From Thomasclavelia saccharogumia DSM 17460 (GTDB taxonomy: Bacteria; Bacillota_I; Bacilli_A; Erysipelotrichales; Coprobacillaceae), in contig NZ_JMLH01000023.1 in NCBI RefSeq assembly GCF_000686665.1, positions 1 through 41,825 on the forward strand: 41,825 nt of DNA, read 5' to 3'. Of the stretch, positions 30,781 through 39,381 are shown piece by piece (the stretch's first letter is position 1; each line of letters starts with the position of its first letter). The notes under the pieces are model-generated. The model was not told the origin of the DNA. It saw only the letters and a list, made by a program, of their open reading frames with translations, and did no database searches. Both the position numbers and the translations under genes were made by a program.

Positions 30781-31995
30781 TTATTTTTTATTATTTAATT
30801 TCATTGCTCTAACTTTAGTTGAAAGACCATATAAAGTAATGAATCCTTCAGCATCATGATGATCATATAAATCACCTGTTGCAAAGCTAGCAATATCTTC
30901 ATCATATAAAGAATATGGAGAAGTTGTACCTTCTTTGATAATATTTCCCTTATATAATCTAAACTTAGTAGTACCGCTAACAACTTCTTGAGTTTTATCA
31001 ACAAAAGCAGTTAAAGCTTCACGTAATGGTGAGAACCATTTAGCAGCATATACTAATTCAGCAAATTCCACAGAAACTAAACGTTTATATTTTAAAGTTT
31101 CACGATCTAATACTAATTCTTCTAACTGACGATGAGCTTCCATTAAAATAGTACCACCTGGTGTTTCATACACACCACGTGATTTCATTCCTACAACACG
31201 GTTTTCAACGATATCAACGATTCCGATACCATGTCTACCACCAAGTTCATTCAATTCTTCAAGAATAGCAGTTAAAGGCATTTCTTTTCCATTTAACTTA
31301 ACAGGAACACCTTTTTCCCATTCGATTTGAACATGTTCAGCTTTATCAGGTGCTTTTTCTGGTGCTGTTGATAAAACTAATAAATGATCATAATTTGGTG
31401 TGTTTTCAGGATTTTCAAGTTCTAGTCCTTCATGTGAAATATGCCAAATATTACGATCACGTGAATAACTAGAATCTGCAGAGAATGGTAAATTAATTCC
31501 ATGAGCTTTACAATATTCGATTTCAGATTCTCTTGAATCCATCGTCCATTTAGGATCACGCCAAGCAGCAATGATCTTTAAATCAGGAGCTAATGCTTTG
31601 ATTCCTAGTTCAAAACGAATTTGATCATTACCTTTACCAGTTGCTCCATGACATATTGCAGTCGCACCTTCTTGACGCGCTACATCAACTAATACTTTAG
31701 CAATCAATGGTCTTGCAGTAGCAGTACCTAATAAATATTTATATTCAAATACAGCATCAGCCTGGACAGTTGGAATAATATAATCTTTAACATATTCATC
31801 AACGACATTTTTTATGTAAAGTTTAGTTGCACCACATGCTTTTGCACGTTCTTCTAAGCCATCTAACTCATCAGCTTGTCCAACATCGATACAGCAGCAA
31901 ATAACTTCATAATCATAATTTTCTTTTAACCAAGGAATAATAGCAGTAGTATCAAGTCCCCCGGAATAAGCAAGAACAACTTTTTCTTTCATCAT
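30781..31995 (-). CDS. argG: Argininosuccinate synthase
   Basis: 404 residues, full length. It condenses citrulline and aspartate using ATP. The PP-loop AYSGGLDTTAI is at the N-terminus. Further family blocks: CHGATGKGNDQIRFE with the citrulline/aspartate site, GIGIVDIVENRVVGMKSRGVYETPGG, and SPYSLYDEDIASF. A GGGGG ribosome binding site lies five bases before the first of two adjacent ATGs; the second ATG (31992) is equally plausible. It heads the argG-argH unit, divergent from the AI-2E transporter gene. Confidence 0.97.
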   Translation of the reverse strand: MMKEKVVLAYSGGLDTTAIIPWLKENYDYEVICCCIDVGQADELDGLEERAKACGATKLYIKNVVDEYVKDYIIPTVQADAVFEYKYLLGTATARPLIAKVLVDVARQEGATAICHGATGKGNDQIRFELGIKALAPDLKIIAAWRDPKWTMDSRESEIEYCKAHGINLPFSADSSYSRDRNIWHISHEGLELENPENTPNYDHLLVLSTAPEKAPDKAEHVQIEWEKGVPVKLNGKEMPLTAILEELNELGGRHGIGIVDIVENRVVGMKSRGVYETPGGTILMEAHRQLEELVLDRETLKYKRLVSVEFAELVYAAKWFSPLREALTAFVDKTQEVVSGTTKFRLYKGNIIKEGTTSPYSLYDEDIASFATGDLYDHHDAEGFITLYGLSTKVRAMKLNNKK

Positions 31996-32049
31996 TTAAT
32001 CCCCCTTATAATAACTATTAAATTATCATTATCATAAACTATAGAAAAA

Positions 32050-32076
32050 ATAATTGCAATATTTTATCGCAATTAT
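32050..32076. repeat. Inverted repeat in the argG / AI-2E divergent region
   Basis: ATAATTGC (32050-32057) and GCAATTAT (32069-32076) are perfect arms 11 bases apart. Its position suits an operator for argG; it does not clearly match an ARG box. Confidence 0.4.
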
Positions 32077-32102
32077 GCGATAATTTTATTGGATGTTCAT
32101 AT

Positions 32103-32132
32103 TTGAGCAACAGTAATAAAATAAAGTATACA
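32103..32132 (+). promoter_or_regulatory. Promoter of the AI-2E family gene
   Basis: TTGAGC (32103-32108) and TATACA (32127-32132) are 18 bases apart, just upstream of AGGGGGA and the ATG. Confidence 0.5.
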
Positions 32133-32152
32133 GTATAAATAGGGGGATCTTT

Positions 32153-33262
32153 ATGAGTGAAAATAAGCTGGATTATCAAAAAATCTTAAAAATAGTCTTA
32201 ATTGCGATAATTTGTTATTGGGGACTTAATAATTATGAAATAATTTTTGCGACCTTTAATAACTTATTATCAGTAATCATGCCTTTTATTATTGGCTTTA
32301 TCATTGCTTTTATTTTAAATGTTTTAATGATCAGAGTTGAAAAATTACTAAAAATGTTTTTTAAGGGAAAATGGTTTGATCGTTGTAAAAGAATTATAAG
32401 CATTATTTTATCGATGTTAATATTGATTGGGGTTTTAACATTAATAATAAATCTTGTTATTCCTGAAATATCTAGTGCGATAAAGCTGATTGTCAAAAGT
32501 TTACCAGAAGTATTTGAAGATCTGCAGCAATGGAGTAAAAGCAATGGTGGAATCTCACCACGGTTAGAAGAATTATTAAATAACATTGATTTGAACGCAA
32601 TTACAAAAGAATTTAGTAATGCTTTAAAAGTGGGATTTACAGGAGTCTTAGGGTCAACAGTTGATATTCTTTCAATCCTAATGAGCAGCATTGTTAATGT
32701 GGTTGTAGGATTTGTGTTTGCCTTTTATATTTTAATGAGCAAAGAGACATTAAAACGACAATCTCATAAATTAATAAAGACGTATCTACCTGCAAAAGTT
32801 TCTGCAAAATTAGTTAAGATTGCGAGATTATCACGAACAACTTTTACGAATTTTATTATTGGTCAGACGATTGAAGCAATCATCTTAGGCTCTTTATGTG
32901 CAATTGGAATGAAGATACTAGGATTCCCGTATGCTCCAATGGTAGGAACTTTAGTTGGAATAACTGCATTTGTACCAATTGTCGGTGCTTTTATTGGCGG
33001 AGGAATCGGTGCGTTTATGATCATGACGGTCGATCCGATGCAGGCAGTATTTTTTATCATTTATTTAGTTGTTTTACAGCAGCTTGAAGGTGATTTGATT
33101 TATCCAAGAGTTGTGGGATCATCAGTTGGTCTTCCATCGATTTGGGTTTTGTTTGCCGTTACTGTTGGTGGTGGTTTATGGGGAATTGTTGGCGTTTTAT
33201 TTAGTGTTCCAGTCTTATCGGTAATCTATGCTTTAATAAAGGAACATGTAAATTCAGTTTAA
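32153..33262 (+). CDS. AI-2E family transporter
   Basis: 369 residues, seven or eight hydrophobic helices with the long amphipathic segment (about 95-165) between helices 3 and 4 that marks this family. Typical C-terminal blocks: FIIGQTIEAIILGSLCAIGM, PYAPMVGTLVGITAFVPIVG, and YPRVVGSSVGLPSIWVL. Family members include AI-2 exporters and sodium-proton antiporters, so the substrate cannot be assigned. A ribosome binding site AGGGGGA precedes the ATG. Single-gene unit with its own terminator. Confidence 0.92.
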   Translation: MSENKLDYQKILKIVLIAIICYWGLNNYEIIFATFNNLLSVIMPFIIGFIIAFILNVLMIRVEKLLKMFFKGKWFDRCKRIISIILSMLILIGVLTLIINLVIPEISSAIKLIVKSLPEVFEDLQQWSKSNGGISPRLEELLNNIDLNAITKEFSNALKVGFTGVLGSTVDILSILMSSIVNVVVGFVFAFYILMSKETLKRQSHKLIKTYLPAKVSAKLVKIARLSRTTFTNFIIGQTIEAIILGSLCAIGMKILGFPYAPMVGTLVGITAFVPIVGAFIGGGIGAFMIMTVDPMQAVFFIIYLVVLQQLEGDLIYPRVVGSSVGLPSIWVLFAVTVGGGLWGIVGVLFSVPVLSVIYALIKEHVNSV

Positions 33263-33273
33263 AAGATTTGTTT

Positions 33274-33305
33274 TATCCTGTAATTATTTTACAGGATATT
33301 TTTTG
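33274..33305 (+). terminator. Terminator of the AI-2E family gene
   Basis: TATCCTGTAA (33274-33283) and TTACAGGATA (33289-33298) form a perfect ten-base stem followed by T's. Confidence 0.85.
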
Positions 33306-33406
33306 GATTTAAATAATTATAAAATATCTTGCAATTATATGGATATAGAGCTACTATAATAATATAAATAATAAAAATAATTTATTTATGAAACGAGGAG
33401 ATCAAA

Positions 33407-34120
33407 ATGTTAAGAATTGAAAATCTAACGAAAACTTTTGGAAGTAAAAAGGCAGTAGATGATTTATCACTGCATATAGAAAGGGGACAGATTTACGGTT
33501 TTATTGGTCATAATGGGGCTGGAAAAACAACAACTTTAAAATCTATTGTAGGTATTATGGAATTTGACCAGGGAGATATTTATATTGATGGTAAATCAAT
33601 TAAGAAAGATCCTCTTGCTTGCAAAGCGATTATGGCGTATATTCCTGATAATCCTGATTTATATGAATATTTGACTGGTATTAAGTATTTAAATTTTATT
33701 AGTGATGTTTATGGTATTAGTCAAGAAGATCGTAAGATGAAAATAAAAAAATATGGGGATATGTTTGAGTTGAGTGACTCTTTGGGAGAACCGATCAGTG
33801 CATACTCACATGGAATGAAACAAAAATTAGCGATTATTTCAGCTTTGATCCATGATCCTAAATTAATTATTATGGATGAGCCTTTTGTCGGTTTGGATCC
33901 TAAAGCATCACATTTATTAAAAGGTTTGATGAAAGAAATATGTGATCAAGGTGGGGCGATTTTCTTTTCTACTCATGTTTTGGAAGTTGCTGAAAAGCTT
34001 TGTAATAAAATTGCGATTATTAAAGCAGGTAAACTTGTCATATCTGGAAATACTCAAGAAGTCATTGGAAATGAATCTTTAGAAGATGTATTTTTAGAAT
34101 TGGAGGATGAAAATGCTTAG
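33407..34120 (+). CDS. ABC transporter ATP-binding protein
   Basis: 237 residues. Walker A GHNGAGKTTT, signature YSHGMKQKL, Walker B LIIMDEPFVGLDP and the H-loop STHVLEVAE are in order. The last 25 residues (GNTQEVIGNESLEDVFLELE) are typical of the export-type ABC-2 class. It powers the permease encoded by the next gene, which overlaps it by 8 bases. CGAGGAG precedes the ATG. The substrate is unknown. Confidence 0.94.
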   Translation: MLRIENLTKTFGSKKAVDDLSLHIERGQIYGFIGHNGAGKTTTLKSIVGIMEFDQGDIYIDGKSIKKDPLACKAIMAYIPDNPDLYEYLTGIKYLNFISDVYGISQEDRKMKIKKYGDMFELSDSLGEPISAYSHGMKQKLAIISALIHDPKLIIMDEPFVGLDPKASHLLKGLMKEICDQGGAIFFSTHVLEVAEKLCNKIAIIKAGKLVISGNTQEVIGNESLEDVFLELEDENA

Positions 34121-35723
34121 ATCATTAATTAAGATTCGATTACAGGGAATCTTTATGCGTTCAATGAAAGGTAGTAAAAAACAAAAAATTACTGCTGGTA
34201 AAATAGTTTTGATGTTATTTATCCTGGCTTATATAGCACTTATATTTGGAACGATGTTTGGTTATATGTTTGATCAGATTTTAAAACCTTTTACAATGAT
34301 CGGCTTTGAATGGCTATATTTTGGAATCATGGCAGTTTTGGTTGTTTTATTGTGTTTCATTGGCAGTGTTTTTACGACACAACAAGAAATATATGGGGCT
34401 AAGGATAATGAACTGCTCTTAGCGATGCCGATCAAAACAAAAGATATTTTACTTAGTCGGATCTTTGTAGTTTTGATTATTAATTATGTTTATGAAGCTT
34501 TAGTGGCTTTACCGTGTTTTATTGTTTATTTTGGTCAAACACCTTTTGATATTATTAAATTATTGTTTTTTATCATCGTTATTATTACTTTACCCTTATT
34601 GGCATTGACTTTATCATGTATCTTTGGCTGGCTGATGGCAATGATCATGAAAAAAATTAGAAATAAAACGATTATTACAATGATCATTTCCTTAGGTTTT
34701 TTAGGATTATATTTCTATGTAATCAATAAATTACCAGATTATTTAATCTCATTGATTGCTAATGGGAAAACTATCGGTGAAGCAATTAGAAATACTTTAT
34801 TTCCAATTTATCATTTGTCAATTGCAATTAGTAAAACAAATGCAGTTAGTCTAATATTATATTTACTTTGTGTCTTATTACCATTTGCATTAGTGATTTA
34901 TTTACTTTCAAAGAATTTTATTAGTATTGCAACAAGTAAACCGATATCTAAAAAAGTTAAACTAAAAGATTCTGATATTAAAACATCTAATCAAAAAATG
35001 GCATTATTTAAGCGGGAATTAAAACATTTTACCTCTAATCCAATGGTAATGTTGAATGCTGCTTTAGGAATTGCTTTTACGGTTGTATTAGCTGGAGCAC
35101 TGCTTATTAAAGGAACAGAATTATTAGATATGTTAGAGGTTATTCCAGGACAATATAGAAGTATGATAAATGAGTTTATTGTTCCTTTGTTATCGATTGC
35201 CGTTATTGCCACAAGTTCTATGAATATAATTAGCGCAGCTTTAATTTCTTTAGAAGGGAATCGTTTATGGATCATTAAATCACTACCAATCAAAACAAAA
35301 GATATTCTAGAAAGTAAGGTAGCATTACATTTAGCTTTATGTATTCCCCCAGGTTTATTATTTTCAATTATTGGAAGTATCGTCTTTTCATTAAATATTA
35401 TTGATTGTTTAATTGTGATAATTGTCCCTGTTGTTTTTACGATCTTTGAAGCGTTATTTGGTTTGTTAGTGAACTTATGGAAACCAAAGTTTGATTGGGT
35501 CAATGAAACAGTTGTTGTAAAGCAAAGTGCTTCAATTATGATAACGTTATTTTCAACAATGGCTTTAGTAATCTTGATAGGTATTTGTTATATTGGTTTC
35601 TTTAGTGATTTTATGAGTGCTAAAATGTATGTAAATATGCTATTAGTTATATTTATTATTATTGATTTGGGTCTTTATTATTTATTAAATACATGGGGAA
35701 TTAGAAGGTTTGAAGAGTTATAA
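34113..35723 (+). CDS. ABC-type exporter permease
   Basis: 536 residues with roughly twelve hydrophobic helices arranged as two similar halves. Each half carries the same charged loop motif, LLLAMPIKTKDILLSRI in the first and LWIIKSLPIKTKDILESKV in the second, so the protein is an internally duplicated permease. That fits the large ABC-2 type exporters of Firmicutes (drug, peptide or bacteriocin export); the substrate is not known. The start at 34113 follows GGAGGATGAAA; an ATG two codons earlier overlaps that ribosome binding site. It is co-transcribed with the ATPase gene. Confidence 0.85.
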   Translation: MLRSLIKIRLQGIFMRSMKGSKKQKITAGKIVLMLFILAYIALIFGTMFGYMFDQILKPFTMIGFEWLYFGIMAVLVVLLCFIGSVFTTQQEIYGAKDNELLLAMPIKTKDILLSRIFVVLIINYVYEALVALPCFIVYFGQTPFDIIKLLFFIIVIITLPLLALTLSCIFGWLMAMIMKKIRNKTIITMIISLGFLGLYFYVINKLPDYLISLIANGKTIGEAIRNTLFPIYHLSIAISKTNAVSLILYLLCVLLPFALVIYLLSKNFISIATSKPISKKVKLKDSDIKTSNQKMALFKRELKHFTSNPMVMLNAALGIAFTVVLAGALLIKGTELLDMLEVIPGQYRSMINEFIVPLLSIAVIATSSMNIISAALISLEGNRLWIIKSLPIKTKDILESKVALHLALCIPPGLLFSIIGSIVFSLNIIDCLIVIIVPVVFTIFEALFGLLVNLWKPKFDWVNETVVVKQSASIMITLFSTMALVILIGICYIGFFSDFMSAKMYVNMLLVIFIIIDLGLYYLLNTWGIRRFEEL

Positions 35724-35750
35724 GCTAGAATTCAATTCTAGCTTTTTTAT
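35722..35750 (+). terminator. Terminator of the ABC exporter operon
   Basis: AAGCTAGAATT (35722-35732) and AATTCTAGCTT (35734-35744) form an 11-base palindrome followed by six or seven T; it begins inside the stop codon. Confidence 0.85.
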
Positions 35751-35829
35751 CGTCAAAAACAATGATTTAAGATTTTTTTAATATACATATTTAAGCTGCT
35801 GTTTTATAATAAAGAGGGAGGGTAGTAAG

Positions 35830-37923
35830 ATGGCATTTAATTTTAAAAATAAAATTCATAAAGTTCGTTTTTATGGAGCCTTAGAACAAGAACGAGAACA
35901 GAAAAATAAACAGGATAATATAGTCAGCAGGCGGTTGATCGTTTTGCTTTGTTTCATTGTTGCTATTACATCAGTCATGGCTGCTAGACTAGCTTTGATT
36001 CAGTTTAAAGACAGCGATGAATTAGCTGTTAAATTAGAAAAATACGGTACTGCTACATATTCAACCGATGCCCCTAGAGGTGAAATCGTCGATCGTAATT
36101 ATGTTAAACTGGTACAAAATACTAATGTTATCTGTGCAACTTATTATGCACCTAAAAAGATCAAAGATGAACAGTTGAAAACATCGGCTAAATTTTTAGC
36201 GAAGACGATAAATCTAGATACTTCTTCTATTTCAACCCGTAATAAAAAAGATTATTTCATTATTGCATATCCAGATCTAGCTGATGAATTAGTCAGTGAT
36301 GAAGAAAAGGCTAAACTTAAAGAGCAGAATAATTATGACAGTGCCTTATTAAATCTTCAGATCGAACGGATCACTGATGAGATGCTTGAAGAATACATGG
36401 ATGAAAACACATTAAAATATACGCACTTTTATTATTTGATGAAGAGCTGTTCAAGCGGATCATCAGTACTAGCAGAAGGGATCAGTGAAGAAGAAGCAAG
36501 TATCATTGGAGAAAACATCGATATCCTGCCAGGAATCGATGTAACGACAGACTGGTCACGGCAGTATGTTTACGACCGGGAATTCAGTCAGGTACTGGGC
36601 AGAGTAACGACGAAAAAACAGGGTCTGCCTTCGGAAATGAAAAATGAACTGTTAGCTTTAGGATATCAAAACGATTCCAGAGTCGGGGTATCTGGATTAG
36701 AAGCACAGTATGAAAATATCTTGAGAGGAAGCGACAGCAGCTATACATTGAATTATGACAGTAGTGGAAATCCAATTGTTACAAGTACCAAATCAGGAAC
36801 AGCCGGATCAAATATCCGTCTATCGATCGATTGGGAGCTGCAGCAGTTTGCCGATTCGATAATAGAAGAAGAACTGGTCAAGATGAACAGTCAAAATAAA
36901 TTCTTTAATAAGATGTTTTTTACACTGATGGATCCCTACACGGGTGAGATCATCGTGATGTCTGGGAAAATCATCAATAAAGAAACCGGAGAAGTAACAG
37001 ATTATGCAGCGGGAAACTATTTAGATGCCAATTTGATTGGATCGACGATCAAAGGAGGAACTCTTTATACAGCGTTCAAAGAAGGGGTGATAACACCAGG
37101 GACGACCTTTATGGATGAACCAATCAAGATCAAAGGAACGAAAGAGAAGAAATCACATCGAGATTTAGGACTGATCAATGAAATAGATGCTCTAGCATAC
37201 TCATCAAATGTTTATATGTTTAGAATAGCGATGCTGTTAGGAGGAGCAAACTACGTATATGATGGACCGCTAAAGATCAATGATGAAGCTTTTGAAACCT
37301 TAAGAAGAGATCTTGGAGAATTAGGCTTGGGAGTAAAGACAGGGATCGATATTCCTAACGAAGCGTTTGGATATAGAGGAAGCAAGCGAACTGGAGGGTA
37401 TTTATTAGATGCTTCGATTGGACAATATGATACATATACAAATATCCAGTTAGCACAGTATGCCTGCACACTAGCAAACGGTGGAAAGAGAATCAAACCA
37501 CATTTATTTTTAGATTCATATGTAACAGATGCTGATGGATTGGCAAATGCCAACTATACAGTTAAAACAGAAGTGTTAGATGATGTATCTAGTCAAACGA
37601 CGGCTTTTAGCCAAATCAAACAGGGAATGAGAGCCTGTGTAACAAGAACAAACGGGACATGTAATTCTTACTGGAGCAGTAAATCCTATGTGACATATGC
37701 AAAAACGGGGACTGCTGAAGATTATACAGGAACAGGAGAGACCGATTATCCAAACCATTTACAGATCGGATATATCCAGGCAGATGAAAACTCTGAACCA
37801 ATCGTAGCCTTTGCCTGTATCGCGATACGACAAACGACAGCATCGAATGGAGGCAGCAGTTCAGCACCGTTGATTTCACAGCAGATAATTGATAAATATG
37901 TAGAAAAGTATGGTTTAAATTAA
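35830..37923 (+). CDS. Class B penicillin-binding protein (PBP2 / FtsI-like transpeptidase)
   Basis: 697 residues. One N-terminal TM (about 35-57) anchors it; a dimerisation domain follows, opening with DAPRGEIVDRN. The transpeptidase domain has S405-T-I-K408 (SxxK nucleophile), S458-S-N460 (SxN) and K625-T-G627 (KTG). It cross-links peptidoglycan outside the membrane and is the target of beta-lactams. The SxxK context (LIGSTIKGG) differs from the usual PGSTFK. Base composition is higher in GC (about 40%) than the neighbours (about 30%). AGAGGGAGGG lies before the ATG, and a TATAAT box at 35805-35810 marks its promoter. Division versus elongation role is not decidable here. Confidence 0.92.
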   Translation: MAFNFKNKIHKVRFYGALEQEREQKNKQDNIVSRRLIVLLCFIVAITSVMAARLALIQFKDSDELAVKLEKYGTATYSTDAPRGEIVDRNYVKLVQNTNVICATYYAPKKIKDEQLKTSAKFLAKTINLDTSSISTRNKKDYFIIAYPDLADELVSDEEKAKLKEQNNYDSALLNLQIERITDEMLEEYMDENTLKYTHFYYLMKSCSSGSSVLAEGISEEEASIIGENIDILPGIDVTTDWSRQYVYDREFSQVLGRVTTKKQGLPSEMKNELLALGYQNDSRVGVSGLEAQYENILRGSDSSYTLNYDSSGNPIVTSTKSGTAGSNIRLSIDWELQQFADSIIEEELVKMNSQNKFFNKMFFTLMDPYTGEIIVMSGKIINKETGEVTDYAAGNYLDANLIGSTIKGGTLYTAFKEGVITPGTTFMDEPIKIKGTKEKKSHRDLGLINEIDALAYSSNVYMFRIAMLLGGANYVYDGPLKINDEAFETLRRDLGELGLGVKTGIDIPNEAFGYRGSKRTGGYLLDASIGQYDTYTNIQLAQYACTLANGGKRIKPHLFLDSYVTDADGLANANYTVKTEVLDDVSSQTTAFSQIKQGMRACVTRTNGTCNSYWSSKSYVTYAKTGTAEDYTGTGETDYPNHLQIGYIQADENSEPIVAFACIAIRQTTASNGGSSSAPLISQQIIDKYVEKYGLN

Positions 37924-37934
37924 GTTTTAGAATA

Positions 37935-37975
37935 ATGTGAAGATTCTTATATATCAAGGATCTTCACATTTATAA
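37935..37975 (+). terminator. Terminator of the PBP gene
   Basis: ATGTGAAGATTCTT (37935-37948) pairs with AAGGATCTTCACAT (37956-37969) with one wobble, then T-rich sequence. Confidence 0.8.
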
Positions 37976-38040
37976 ATAATAAGTTTTTTTTATTAGAGTT
38001 AAAGAATTATTTTAAATCAAGAAAGAAATTCAATTTTTAT

Positions 38041-38068
38041 TTGACAAAATATTTTTTAGTAATATAAT
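38041..38068 (+). promoter_or_regulatory. argCJB promoter
   Basis: TTGACA (38041-38046) and TATAAT (38063-38068) with a 16-base spacer; both consensus. Confidence 0.85.
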
Positions 38069-38074
38069 AGTAAC

Positions 38075-38305
38075 CAAACTCGATGACTAAAAGAGTAGTT
38101 TTGATGACGATTTTTAGCGAGCTGATGTGGGTGGAAGATTGGCAGTCTAATCAAAATGAAGCGCATTTACGAGAGGAAAGTGGGAACTTAGAGTATCACT
38201 TTCGGGCAATCACCCTTAACGATGAAAGAGATCATAGGGTCAACTTATGATAAATAGAGTGGTAACGCGGTTAATTTCGTCTCTTGTTTAAGAGACGTTT
38301 TTTTA
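38075..38305 (+). promoter_or_regulatory. T-box riboswitch controlling argC-argJ-argB
   Basis: A 230-base leader with T-box hallmarks. Stem I is closed by CTCG/CGAG and TTTTGAT/ATCAAAA, with the loop-E-like AGTA and a distal GGTGGAAG. The T-box sequence GAGTGGTAACGCGG lies at 38257-38270. The terminator stem CGTCTCTT (38278-38285) / AAGAGACG (38290-38297) ends in T's. The 3' side of the specifier loop reads TGAAGCGCATTTA; the Arg codon CGC followed by A is the natural specifier given the genes downstream. Uncharged tRNA-Arg would then pair with the T-box and allow read-through. Confidence 0.92.
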
Positions 38306-38331
38306 TATTAAAGAAAGTGGAGGACTAAAAA

Positions 38332-39369
38332 ATGATTAGAGTAGGAATTGTGGGATCAACCGGATATGGGGGATGTGAGTTAGTGCGATTTTTATTAACA
38401 CATAAAGAAGTTGAAATTAAGTGGGTTTCATCAAGGACATACACTGATCAAGAATATAGTTTTGTTTATGCTAGTTATTTTAAGCTGTTAGATCAAAAAT
38501 GTGTTGATGAAAACATCGAAGATTATTTAGATGATGTTGATGTTGTGTTTTTTGCAACACCTCAGGGAGTGTGTGCAAAGATGGTTAATGAAAATGTTTT
38601 AAGTAAAGTAAAAGTGATTGATTTAAGTGCTGATTATCGAATTAAAAATGTAGATACTTATGAAAAGTGGTATGGAATCGAACATGCTTCTCCAGAATTT
38701 ATCAAAGAAGCTGTATATGGATTGTGTGAAATTAATCGTGAACAAATAAAAAAAGCGCGTTTGATTGCAAATCCAGGCTGCTATCCAACATGCTCGATCT
38801 TAACAATCTATCCGTTAGCCAAAGCAGGATTGATCGATATGGATACATTGATCATTGATGCTAAAAGTGGTGTTAGTGGCGCGGGACGTGGCGCTAAAGT
38901 GGCTAACTTATATTGTGAAGTAAATGAAAGTATTAAAGCATATGGGGTTGCGAGTCATCGTCATACCCCAGAAATTGAAGAACAGTTAGGTTATGCTTGT
39001 AATCAGGAAGTATTATTGAACTTTACGCCTCATCTAGTTCCGATGAATCGTGGTATTTTAGTAACTGCTTATGCAAAATTAAAAGCCGGAGTTAGTAAAG
39101 AAGATGTAGCTAAGGCTTATCAATGTTATGATGATGAGTATTTTGTAAGAGTTTTAAATTCTGGAGTTTTACCAGAAGTTCGAAATGTTAAAGCTAGTAA
39201 TTTTGTTGATATTAATTATAAGATCGACTCTCGGACTAATCGAATTATTATGATGGGAGCAATGGATAACTTAGTAAAAGGGGCGGCTGGTCAAGCAATT
39301 CAAAATATGAATATCATGTTTGGACTTGATGAAAAAGCTGGGTTGCTTTTAGCGCCTGCGGTATTATAG
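38332..39369 (+). CDS. argC: N-acetyl-gamma-glutamyl-phosphate reductase
   Basis: 345 residues. It reduces N-acetylglutamyl phosphate to the semialdehyde with NADPH, step three of arginine synthesis. The N-terminal dinucleotide motif is GSTGYGGCELVRFL. The active-site cysteine is in NPGCYPTCSI, and the AGRGAK and SHRHTPEIEEQL blocks are also typical. AGTGGAGG precedes the ATG. It is the first gene after the T-box; the operon continues with argJ 12 bases downstream. Confidence 0.97.
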   Translation: MIRVGIVGSTGYGGCELVRFLLTHKEVEIKWVSSRTYTDQEYSFVYASYFKLLDQKCVDENIEDYLDDVDVVFFATPQGVCAKMVNENVLSKVKVIDLSADYRIKNVDTYEKWYGIEHASPEFIKEAVYGLCEINREQIKKARLIANPGCYPTCSILTIYPLAKAGLIDMDTLIIDAKSGVSGAGRGAKVANLYCEVNESIKAYGVASHRHTPEIEEQLGYACNQEVLLNFTPHLVPMNRGILVTAYAKLKAGVSKEDVAKAYQCYDDEYFVRVLNSGVLPEVRNVKASNFVDINYKIDSRTNRIIMMGAMDNLVKGAAGQAIQNMNIMFGLDEKAGLLLAPAVL

Positions 39370-39381
39370 GGGGATTTGATA

